This document shows positions 54,420 to 62,223 of a stretch of 64,000 nucleotides of DNA, piece after piece. The stretch is from positions 1 through 64,000 of the forward strand of contig JAFYFC010000045.1 of assembly GCA_017543905.1 (NCBI GenBank). Reading direction: 5' to 3'. The notes beneath the pieces were generated by a model. It was not told the DNA's origin and did no database searches. It saw only the letters and a list, made by a program, of their open reading frames with translations. The DNA is from Clostridia bacterium (GTDB lineage: Bacteria; Bacillota; Clostridia; Christensenellales; Aristaeellaceae). Positions within the stretch are counted from its first letter, which is position 1; every line of letters begins with the position of its first letter. The translations under genes and the position numbers were made by a program.

Positions 54420-55478
54420 TTATCTCTTTACTCGTGCGTTGCCCTTCCAGACTGACCATACCTGCTCCTCGTCAGCTGGAGTAGCGTAGTCTTCAAGCAT
54501 TGTAACAGCCATCGCTCCGGTCGCCCAGCCGAATTTGACCCAGTCTGAGGCAGGCATATCCTTAAGGCAGGCATACAGCATACCGCCCACGAAACCGTCT
54601 CCGCCACCGATACGGTCGAGCACGGGTATCTCGCGCGGCTCCTCTATATACCATTCGCCGTCTGCGTAAAGTATGGCGCCCCACATATGCGAATTCACGT
54701 TAACGACCTCGCGCAGCGTGGTGGCGAAATATGAAGCGTTCGGATAAGCTTCCTTTACTCTGTAAATCATCTCTTTGAAGGACTCTATCTTTCCTGCGAG
54801 TCCTTTTCCTCCGGCCTCGGGGCCTTCGATGCCGAGCGCCAGCTGGAAATCCTCCTCGTTGCCGATAAGGATGTCGCTGCGGGAAGCGATTTGCGAGAAG
54901 ATATCGCGAAGCTCATTTTCGCGTCCCTTCCAGAAGGAAGCGCGATAGTTCAGATCGAAGCTGATTTTAGTGCCGTTCGCCTTGGCAAGCTCGGAAAGCT
55001 TAAGGCACAGCTTTCCGGTCTCAGGCGAAAGCGCCGCAAACAATCCGGATATGTGCATCATACGGGCGCCGTCCTTGGCGAATATGCGCTTTAACTGGAA
55101 ATCTTTTGCTTTGAGCGTTCTGCCGACCTCGCCCGCTCTGTCGTTATGCACACGCGGACCTCTCATGCCGAAGCCGGTATCTGCGATATTGAACTGATGC
55201 CTGTAGCCCCAGGGGCCGCCCTGCTCTACTTCAGGTCCCTCGTAATCGATATTTCTGCGTCTGAGCTCGCCCTTGATGAACGCGGCTATAGGGCTGCCCG
55301 CTACGAAAGCGGTAAGCACCTTCGTGTTTAAGCCGAGAGAAGCGGAGATATTGAGCACGTTGCTTTCTGCGCTTGTTGCCTGCATGATGTAACGGTTGCC
55401 GATGCCGACAGGCTGCTGGTTTTCAGGAGTGATCCTTACGCCCATGCTTGTCGCTGTTATAAGATCGTATTTTTTCAT
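54420..55478 (-). CDS. kdgK: PfkB-family sugar-acid kinase, KdgK-like
   Basis: A 352-residue ribokinase-fold kinase. Marks: LNISASLGLNTKVLTAFVAGSPIAAFIKGELRRRNID near the N-terminus, DLNYRASFW (typical of 2-keto-3-deoxygluconate kinases), GNEEDF and the anion-hole motif DRIGGGDGFVGG with the catalytic Asp (usually GAGD). Substrate could be 2-keto-3-deoxygluconate or gluconate; location before gnd and larA points to sugar-acid use. RBS AAGGAGATG and a good promoter lie upstream. Confidence 0.87.
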   Translation of the reverse strand: MKKYDLITATSMGVRITPENQQPVGIGNRYIMQATSAESNVLNISASLGLNTKVLTAFVAGSPIAAFIKGELRRRNIDYEGPEVEQGGPWGYRHQFNIADTGFGMRGPRVHNDRAGEVGRTLKAKDFQLKRIFAKDGARMMHISGLFAALSPETGKLCLKLSELAKANGTKISFDLNYRASFWKGRENELRDIFSQIASRSDILIGNEEDFQLALGIEGPEAGGKGLAGKIESFKEMIYRVKEAYPNASYFATTLREVVNVNSHMWGAILYADGEWYIEEPREIPVLDRIGGGDGFVGGMLYACLKDMPASDWVKFGWATGAMAVTMLEDYATPADEEQVWSVWKGNARVKR

Positions 55479-55506
55479 GTGTGCATCTCCTTATATTGAT
55501 ATGTAT

Positions 55507-55535
55507 ATGATACCATGTATATTGTTTTAATTCAA
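55507..55535 (-). promoter_or_regulatory. promoter of the kdgK-gnd-larA operon with a repeated ATGTATAT
   Basis: Minus strand TTGAAT (55535-55530), 17 bases, TATCAT (55512-55507). On the plus strand ATGTATAT occurs twice, at 55501-55508 and 55515-55522, 14 bases apart and overlapping the -10 region, which could be an operator for a sugar-acid regulator. The promoter begins 2 bases after the end of the third MATE gene. Confidence 0.6.
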
Positions 55536-55536
55536 G

Positions 55537-56964
55537 TTATAAACGTTTAATATGTGAAAACAGAGCTGCGTTTTTGCGGCTTAGGCTTAGTGGCTCAAAT
55601 TCGCCGTCTTTTTGCATGCTGCGGCATACCGCCAAAAAGCATATGAAATGAACCAGTGCCGTTATCGCCCAGCTTACGGGATATGACGCATACAGCCAGG
55701 CGAGCGTGTGCATTATTTTGTATATCGTGAGTATCCATATGACTCTCAGCCCGCATGCGCCCGCGAGCGAAACGAACATCGGCATTATGGTTTTGCCCAT
55801 ACCGCGCAGACTTCCGCAGAGCACGTCCATAATTCCGCACAGGAAATATGTGGCGCATACGACCGACAACCGCGTAAGCCCCGCATTTATCACCTCAGGC
55901 TCTCTGTCCGGTCTGTATATCGCGAGCAGGTCCTCGCCGAAAAGCCTTACAAGGCTGCCGAGCACGAGCCCTATCACAAATACGTAAATCAGACAGATGC
56001 CCAGCGTTTTCCTGATCCGTTTATAATTGCGCGCGCCGTGATTTTGTCCGGTGAATGCGAGGCACGCCTGATACAGAGTATTCATCGTAGCGTATACGAA
56101 GCCCTCAAGGTTTGAGGCAGCGCCGTTTCCCGCCATGACAGCTTTGCCGTATTCGTTGATGGAGGACTGTATCATTACGTTCGAGAACGAAAACAGTATG
56201 CCCTGCAGTCCGGCCGGCATGCCGCATTTGGCGAGCTCAAGGAGCTTTTCTTTGTTTATGCGCAGCTTTCTTAAATCGAGATGAATATCTCCTTCGCTCT
56301 TGATAAGGCAAAATACGACGAGCACGGCTGAAATCGCCTGAGAGATGATGGTTGCAAGCGCTACGCCCGCCACGTCCATGTGCAGCGCTATAACGAAGAA
56401 CAGATTGAACAGCACGTTTATAAGACCGCTGAACACGAGTATGTACATAGGCCGTCTCGTATCGCCGACTGCGCGCAGTACCGCGGCGGCAAAGTTATAC
56501 GCCATATTGAACGGCATTCCGGCGAAGTATATCCTTACGTATAAAGCCGCAAGGCCCCGGACGTTGTCCGGCGAATCCATCAGCTTAAGCAGCGGTTCTG
56601 CAAATGCGACGCCTACGATAAGCAGTATTATTCCAAACAGAATGCTCACCGTCATGGACGTATGCACGGTCTGGCTTACATCCCACTGCCGGCCTGCCCC
56701 GCGATACCGCGCAACTACTATGCTGGTTCCGACAGACAAGCCGATAAACAGATTTACGATAAGGTTTATAAGCGAACCTGTCGAGGATACTGCCGCAAGC
56801 GCCGCTTCCCCGTCCTCGGCAAAGCGGCCTACGACGATATTGTCCGCAGCGTTATACATCAGCTGCAGAAAGCTCGTAAGCATAAGCGGCAATGAGTAGG
56901 CGATAATCTGACTCCACAGATTGCCGCTCGTCAAATCCATTTCGTAAGATCGTCTGCGCGCCAT
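55537..56964 (-). CDS. MATE-family multidrug/cation antiporter (third copy)
   Basis: This is a 475-residue exporter with about 12 helices, of the NorM/DinF-like group typical of Clostridia: DLTSGNLWSQIIAYSLPLMLTSFLQLMYNAADNIVVGRFA, AVSSTGSLINLIVNLFIGLSVGTSIVVARYRGAG, RAVGDTRRPM, FTGQNHGARNYKRI. It follows the oxidoreductase gene after one base, so it may export a compound linked to that pathway. No substrate motif. Confidence 0.92.
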   Translation of the reverse strand: MARRRSYEMDLTSGNLWSQIIAYSLPLMLTSFLQLMYNAADNIVVGRFAEDGEAALAAVSSTGSLINLIVNLFIGLSVGTSIVVARYRGAGRQWDVSQTVHTSMTVSILFGIILLIVGVAFAEPLLKLMDSPDNVRGLAALYVRIYFAGMPFNMAYNFAAAVLRAVGDTRRPMYILVFSGLINVLFNLFFVIALHMDVAGVALATIISQAISAVLVVFCLIKSEGDIHLDLRKLRINKEKLLELAKCGMPAGLQGILFSFSNVMIQSSINEYGKAVMAGNGAASNLEGFVYATMNTLYQACLAFTGQNHGARNYKRIRKTLGICLIYVFVIGLVLGSLVRLFGEDLLAIYRPDREPEVINAGLTRLSVVCATYFLCGIMDVLCGSLRGMGKTIMPMFVSLAGACGLRVIWILTIYKIMHTLAWLYASYPVSWAITALVHFICFLAVCRSMQKDGEFEPLSLSRKNAALFSHIKRL

Positions 56965-56965
56965 T

Positions 56966-57949
56966 TCAGCTTAACTGTATCTCTCTCTTTTCTTTGTCTG
57001 CGATGTATGCGTTTTCCATAAGCACGGTAAGCGTCCGCGCTTCATCCGTGCCAAACAGTACCGGCTTTCCGTACAGCACGCTGTCGGTAAACTGCCTGAT
57101 AGGTTCAGGCAGCGCCTTTGGAAGCGCGGGCACGATCCAGCCGTTGTTTTCGGCGGAAGTGAGCGTATCGCTCTTTATGCGTACATATCCGTCTTCCGAA
57201 AGTATCGCGCCTTTTGTGCCGTATATTTCGCACAGCTTCGGTGTGAAGGGCGCTGTCAGGCTCGTCTCCGCTATGGCAGTCGCTCCGTTTTCGAAGCGTA
57301 TTATGCATGCGGAATCGTCATCCACTTTTCTGCCTGTCACATATCTGAAGCTGCTTTGTATGCTTACAGGTTTTCCGAGCAGCCACGCAGACAGATACAT
57401 GGGATGCGCGCCCAAGTCCATCATTGCGCCGCCGCCTGTCGTTACAGGATCGTACCAGTATTCAGGCAGCCATCCGGCAAGCGCGCCGTTATGGCAGTTG
57501 CGCACACGGAACAGCGTGATGTCTCCCAGTATTCCGCTTTCGACAGCGTTCTTGATAAACAGGTTTTCCGGAAAGCATCTGTGCGGAAAGGATATAGTGA
57601 ATACTACGTTATTGCGCCTGATTGCTTCGATAGCTTCGTCGCAGTCGCGCGTCGTGAGGCACATTACCTTCTCGGTAAAAATATGCTTGCCTGCGTTTGC
57701 GGCTTTGATCATAAGCTCCTTATGCAGGTTTGTGCTCGAGCAAATGCATACCGCGTCCGCCGCGCCGCTATCGAGCATTTCTTCGTAGTCGTCATAAAAC
57801 GGAACGCCGAGCGTCGCCGCCCACGCTTTTCCGCGAAGCGCGTCATCGTCCCATACGGCAGTAACCTTCGAATCCGGCTGTGCGTTAAAGCTCTTTGCGT
57901 AGCCTTCAGCATGCACATGCCATTTGCCGGCCATCGCTACTCTCAGCAT
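56966..57949 (-). CDS. Gfo/Idh/MocA-family oxidoreductase
   Basis: A 327-residue NAD(P)-dependent sugar dehydrogenase. The start at 57949 (MLRVAMAGKWHVHAEGY) has GGAGCTGTCT upstream; a longer frame to 58186 runs through the fusA-like gene. The nucleotide-binding part has VAMAGKWHVHAEGYAKSF, CSSTNLHKE and GKHIFTEKVM (conserved Glu-Lys), then DLGAHPMYLSAWLLG in the C-terminal domain with the catalytic His. Substrate cannot be set; likely a cyclitol or hexose derivative. It directly precedes the third MATE gene. Confidence 0.87.
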   Translation of the reverse strand: MLRVAMAGKWHVHAEGYAKSFNAQPDSKVTAVWDDDALRGKAWAATLGVPFYDDYEEMLDSGAADAVCICSSTNLHKELMIKAANAGKHIFTEKVMCLTTRDCDEAIEAIRRNNVVFTISFPHRCFPENLFIKNAVESGILGDITLFRVRNCHNGALAGWLPEYWYDPVTTGGGAMMDLGAHPMYLSAWLLGKPVSIQSSFRYVTGRKVDDDSACIIRFENGATAIAETSLTAPFTPKLCEIYGTKGAILSEDGYVRIKSDTLTSAENNGWIVPALPKALPEPIRQFTDSVLYGKPVLFGTDEARTLTVLMENAYIADKEKREIQLS

Positions 57950-57965
57950 AGACAGCTCCTTTCCA

Positions 57966-57995
57966 TAAAAAGAGGCATCCCGCAGGACGCCTCTT
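57966..57995 (-). terminator. terminator after the EF-G-like gene
   Basis: Minus strand AAGAGGC / GCCTCTT with a 12-base loop and a TTTTA run (57966-57970). It separates the EF-G-like gene from the oxidoreductase-MATE pair. Confidence 0.8.
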
Positions 57996-58008
57996 ATCAA
58001 GCGTGAAA

Positions 58009-60090
58009 TTATTCTTCCTCTTCCTCGTCCTTCTTGGCGCTTTCGATGATCTTCTTTGCGTCCTGAGCAGGCACTTCCTCGTAGCGCTCGAATCTCATTG
58101 TAAACGAGCCGCGGGACTGTGTCATGCTTCTGAGGTCGGTGGCGTACTTGAACATTTCGCTCTGAGGAACCTCGGCGCTCACGCACTGCTGTCCGTCTAC
58201 GGGATCCATACCCATTACGCGGCCGCGGCGCTTGTTGATATCGCCGATTATATCGCCCATGTACTCGTCGGGAATAAGCACTTCGACGTGATATATCGGC
58301 TCGAGCAGTACAGGAGAAGCCTGATCGAGCTGCTTGAATGCAAGGCGCGCAGCGGTCTTGAACGCCATTTCGGAGGAGTCTACCGGATGGTAGGAGCCGT
58401 CATGCAGCTTCGCAGTAAGTCCAACTACGGGGAAGCCTGCAAGCACACCCTTCTTTATATTGTCGCGCAGGCCCTTTTCGACTGCGGGGATGAAGTTCCT
58501 CGGCACGACGCCGCCGACAACCGCGTCCTCGAATATGAAATCGGTATTCGTAGGATCGTCGTTCGGACGGAACTCTATCACGACGTCGCCGAACTGGCCG
58601 TGTCCGCCGGACTGCTTCTTGTGGCGTCCGCGGACGTCCACCTTCTTGCGGATGGTTTCTCTGTAAGGAATCTTGGGATCCTGCAGTATGCACTCTACGC
58701 CGAACTTCGAGGCCAGCTTCTTCGCAACTACGTCTATATGCGTTTCGCCCAGACCGTTTATAAGGGATTCGGTGGTTTCCGCGTCCTTAGTGACGGTGAT
58801 AGTGGGGTCTTCTTCCATCAGGCGGTTGAGGCCGGAGAATATTTTGTCTTCCTCGCCGGCTTTCTTGGCGTATACTGCCATCGAGATGCATGGAGCCGGG
58901 AATTCGATATCGGCGTACTTTATGGGCTTGTTCGGATCGCAAAGCGTATTGCCGGTGGATACGCTGACGAGCTTTGCGAGCGCGACGATGTCGCCGGGCA
59001 TGCCCTTGGTGACGGGATTGGTCTTCTTGCCGAGCATGTAGTAGATAGTGCCGGGCTTTTCGGTCTTTTCAGCGTTGGCGTTATAGAGCACCATATCGCC
59101 GGTGAGTACGCCGGAATTTATCTTGAGCAGGCTGAGCTTGCCGACGAACGGGTCAGCAAGAGTCTTGAAGACCTGCGCGGAGAAGGGCTGATCCTCAGCG
59201 CAAACACGGCTTTCCTCTTCGCCGGTTTTCGGGTTCACACCTTTGTTTACTTCGCCGTCGGGTGAAGGCAGCAGGTCGACGATGTTGTCAAGCAGCTTGC
59301 CGAGACCCACGCGGGTCAGAGAGTCACAGCACACTACCGGCACAACGCTGCCGTCGCGTATGCCTTTTCTGAGACCGAGCATGGTATCTTCAGTCGAGAG
59401 CTCCATGTTTTCGAAATACTTCTCCATGAGCTCTTCGTCTGCTCCCGCCGCGGCTTCCATTATGGCTTCGCGGGAGGCTTCGACCTCGTCTGCGAGGGAA
59501 TCCGGGATCGGTATCTCTTTCAGAGTCTTGCCTTCACCGGTAAACGCCTTGTTCTCGAGCACGCAGACGACGCCGGTAAACTGGCCGTTCTCAACGATGG
59601 GAACCTCGATAGGCGCGATATGAGTGCCGTATTTGTCGGTCACGGTCTTAAGCGCCTTTTCGAAGTTGGCGTTTTCACGGCTCATGTTGTTGATGACGAT
59701 CATTCTTGGAGTGTGATTCTTGTCGCACTGAGTCCACGCCTTTTCAGCGCCGACGTCAAGGCCGCTTACGGCGCCCACGGTGATAAGCGCGCCTTCGCTT
59801 ACTGCAAGCGGGCCCATCATCTCGCCGGCAAAATCGAAGAAGCCGGGAATATCTATAAGATTGATTTTTGTATCTTTATACTCCAGGGGAGCAAGCGCAG
59901 CAGAAATGGAAATCTGTCTGCGGATTTCTTCAGGATCGTAATCCGTGGTGGCGGTGCCGTTCTCGACCTTGCCCTGACGGTCGATTGCGCCGGTCGTATA
60001 TAGGAGTGCCTCGACGAGAGTAGTCTTACCCTCGCCGCCATGCCCAAGTACGGACACGTTTCGAATATTCTTAGCGGTGTAGTCTTTCAT
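58009..60090 (-). CDS. EF-G-like translation factor GTPase with altered GTPase motifs
   Basis: This is a 693-residue protein with all EF-G domains, ending in an acidic DEEEEE tail. The P-loop GHGGEGKTT (16-24) is that of the FusA2-like group. The G3 motif is DIPGFFDF (80-87), so the His that helps GTP hydrolysis in EF-G (DTPGH) is Phe. The G4 motif is NNMS (134-137) in place of NKxD, so the Asp that reads guanine is absent. The domain IV/V marks (PYRETIRKKVD, GGHGQFGDV, MGDIIGDINKRRG) are complete. It is probably not the main EF-G. The role may be on stalled ribosomes or antibiotic-type stress, or a ribosome-binding protein with altered nucleotide use. It has its own promoter. Confidence 0.88.
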   Translation of the reverse strand: MKDYTAKNIRNVSVLGHGGEGKTTLVEALLYTTGAIDRQGKVENGTATTDYDPEEIRRQISISAALAPLEYKDTKINLIDIPGFFDFAGEMMGPLAVSEGALITVGAVSGLDVGAEKAWTQCDKNHTPRMIVINNMSRENANFEKALKTVTDKYGTHIAPIEVPIVENGQFTGVVCVLENKAFTGEGKTLKEIPIPDSLADEVEASREAIMEAAAGADEELMEKYFENMELSTEDTMLGLRKGIRDGSVVPVVCCDSLTRVGLGKLLDNIVDLLPSPDGEVNKGVNPKTGEEESRVCAEDQPFSAQVFKTLADPFVGKLSLLKINSGVLTGDMVLYNANAEKTEKPGTIYYMLGKKTNPVTKGMPGDIVALAKLVSVSTGNTLCDPNKPIKYADIEFPAPCISMAVYAKKAGEEDKIFSGLNRLMEEDPTITVTKDAETTESLINGLGETHIDVVAKKLASKFGVECILQDPKIPYRETIRKKVDVRGRHKKQSGGHGQFGDVVIEFRPNDDPTNTDFIFEDAVVGGVVPRNFIPAVEKGLRDNIKKGVLAGFPVVGLTAKLHDGSYHPVDSSEMAFKTAARLAFKQLDQASPVLLEPIYHVEVLIPDEYMGDIIGDINKRRGRVMGMDPVDGQQCVSAEVPQSEMFKYATDLRSMTQSRGSFTMRFERYEEVPAQDAKKIIESAKKDEEEEE

Positions 60091-60143
60091 CTGCTTCTCC
60101 CCTTATGTAATACTTAATGATATGCTGAGCACATACTGCGTTT

Positions 60144-60171
60144 ATTATATCACAAATCCGCAATAATGCAA
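60144..60171 (-). promoter_or_regulatory. promoter of the EF-G-like gene
   Basis: Minus strand TTGCAT (60171-60166), 16-base spacer, TATAAT (60149-60144), about 54 bases before the start codon with AGGGGAG as ribosome site. Confidence 0.75.
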
Positions 60172-60231
60172 GCGATTTTTTGTTTTACAGCTTTTACTGC
60201 TTGTGAAACCTATGTTATGCGGCAAAAACCG

Positions 60232-62166
60232 TCAGCTTTTTACACACAGAAACGGCATGAACAGACCGCCCTGTACGCTGCGTGCAATAAACTGTACGTA
60301 CTTGCCGCTGTCCGTATAATACCAGTCCGAAAACGCTACGCGGCTTTCGCTTTCGCGCAGATACCGCGCCACAGGCGCCATGATCGCTTCTCGCACGCTC
60401 TTGTCCTTTGCCATCGCAGCTGTCCACAGTTCCCAATCGCTCTTTGTGTATACGGCGCGGTTGTCGAGCGGCAGCCCGTATGCGTTTATGCGCTTAAGAT
60501 ACGATCTTGTTTCAAATTCATAGAATTCGCCATCGAGCAAATCAAGCCCCAATGCGATGTCCCAGGCAAGATTGTACTTCATGCTCCAGCCCTGTCCGTC
60601 GAACGTCAGGTACGTGCCGTCAGGCGAATAGGCGCGCTTAAGCCAGCTTCCCGCCATCTGCTTCGCTTTTTCTTTATAAATGCTTCCGTCTTTTCCGATC
60701 AGCTCGAGCATACGCCCGTAACACGCCACGCCCACCATCGCTTTTGCGGAGAGGTTTATATTATGTGCAAGATGCCCCGCAAAATCGTCAGTGCAGAGCT
60801 GATTGCCGGGATCCTCGCCGTAATCGATAAGGTATTTTACCCATTTTTCTGCGATATCCATGTTCTGCTCGATAAGCGACGTACTGTCTCCAAAGTATGC
60901 GGCGGCATACATCATTATCAGCATGTTTCCGCTTTCCTCGACAGGCATCTGGCGCTTGAAATCGTACTGCTCGGTTTCGCCGCTCATAAGGTAGAAGGGC
61001 GGCTGATACGCAGGGCGTCTGCCTACGTCCATAGTGCCTTTGTTTCCGTATACCTGCCCGCCCGCGATCGGATATCTGCCTATATCGTGCGGCGCAAAAT
61101 CGTACATGCTCCACACCGGCATGCGCGTAAATCTCAGTACAGGCCGGCACATCGCGCTCACGAGCTGAGGGCAGAATTTGAGGAACATGGGCGTCGAGGG
61201 ATAGCTTACGTCAACCGTGGCAAGACAGCCGTTCGAATTGTTTTCCTTTGAAAGGAAAATCATCTCGCCGTTTTCGTCGGCTATCAGCTTATGCGCGGCA
61301 AATACGTGTCTCCATGCGGCGCTTGTGATCAGCACGTAATCTTCCCCGCCGATTTCATAAGCCTCCTTGACTATCTGTTCGTCGAGCGAAGCGCATCTAT
61401 TAAGCAGGTCGTCGAACTCCTTCATCGTTTCCCGCATGGCGTCTACAAAGTTTTTTCCCTTTCTTGCATACCACGCTTTACACGGAATCCCATAATACAA
61501 TATCGACGCCACGTCGTCGTATCCGGCAAGAAATCTGAAGCACGCAGTATCTTCGTTTACGCTGGCGTCCGCGCGTACGGTAAGGCAGTTTTCGTCGTAA
61601 GCGACCTCTCCTCTGTCCGCCGCGGCGTACAGATAACCCCAGTCTATCGTAACGCTGTCGCCCGAATGCGAGAGTATCTTCTGATTGATCTGCCCTATCG
61701 CGCTCATGCTTATGCCGGGATACGAAAGCGGATAAGCATGGATTTCCGGCTTCTCGTCCCCGAAATAGCACATTTTGTCCGAAAACGCAAGCTCCGCGCG
61801 CACATCGTGCGTTTTTCCGTCACATGAGACTGCTTTCAGCTCTATCAGCGTGATCGGCGTGGACGCTCTGTCGAGATCGTCGGGCAGTATAGGCGTAGTG
61901 AACGAAACGTCAAGATTTATTCCCCCGCCTTCGTATAAAGCCGCAGTCGTGCAGGGCGTGACGCTTATATCTTTGGTATCGAGCGCAGGCTCGTTACCGC
62001 TTCCGAGAAATCTGTATGTATTACCGTCGACTGTAATCCTTCCGTATATCGGAAGCGGACGCTTGCTCCAGTGTGCGGTATCGGTATCGGTCAGCTTGTC
62101 AGCGGGCATCCAGACCGAAAAATACGGGTCGCAGGTGATCAGCGGGAGCGCAGGTAAACGTGTCAT
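60232..62166 (-). CDS. glutaminase A-like protein (DUF4965/DUF5127 family)
   Basis: A 644-residue protein. The start at 62166 (MTRLPALPLITCDPYFSVW) has GGAGGG upstream. Marks of the fungal and bacterial glutaminase A group: TCDPYFSVWMPADKLTD.....WSKRPLPIYGRI at the N-terminus, DVSFTTPILPDDLD (DUF5127), SCDGKTHDV and, in the (alpha/alpha)6 part, DVGRRPAYQPPFY, EESGNMLIMMYA and WSMKYNLAWDIAL (DUF4965/DUF1793). No signal peptide is seen, whereas many relatives are secreted. The substrate is not established; glycoside or glutamine hydrolysis are both possible for this fold. Confidence 0.75.
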   Translation of the reverse strand: MTRLPALPLITCDPYFSVWMPADKLTDTDTAHWSKRPLPIYGRITVDGNTYRFLGSGNEPALDTKDISVTPCTTAALYEGGGINLDVSFTTPILPDDLDRASTPITLIELKAVSCDGKTHDVRAELAFSDKMCYFGDEKPEIHAYPLSYPGISMSAIGQINQKILSHSGDSVTIDWGYLYAAADRGEVAYDENCLTVRADASVNEDTACFRFLAGYDDVASILYYGIPCKAWYARKGKNFVDAMRETMKEFDDLLNRCASLDEQIVKEAYEIGGEDYVLITSAAWRHVFAAHKLIADENGEMIFLSKENNSNGCLATVDVSYPSTPMFLKFCPQLVSAMCRPVLRFTRMPVWSMYDFAPHDIGRYPIAGGQVYGNKGTMDVGRRPAYQPPFYLMSGETEQYDFKRQMPVEESGNMLIMMYAAAYFGDSTSLIEQNMDIAEKWVKYLIDYGEDPGNQLCTDDFAGHLAHNINLSAKAMVGVACYGRMLELIGKDGSIYKEKAKQMAGSWLKRAYSPDGTYLTFDGQGWSMKYNLAWDIALGLDLLDGEFYEFETRSYLKRINAYGLPLDNRAVYTKSDWELWTAAMAKDKSVREAIMAPVARYLRESESRVAFSDWYYTDSGKYVQFIARSVQGGLFMPFLCVKS

Positions 62167-62181
62167 AAATCCCTCCTGAAA

Positions 62182-62210
62182 AAACAGCCGCACCGATAAA
62201 CGATGCGGCG
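62182..62210 (-). terminator. terminator after oadA
   Basis: Minus strand GCCGCA / TGCGGC hairpin with TGTTTTTTC. It separates the decarboxylase genes from the glutaminase-like gene. Confidence 0.8.
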
Positions 62211-62223
62211 TGATGTTATTATT

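Noticed and set aside
58003..59265. A 420-codon open frame on the plus strand
   Set aside because: It is wholly antisense to the EF-G-like gene, has no ribosome site and shows no family pattern; long antisense frames are common opposite high-GC third positions.
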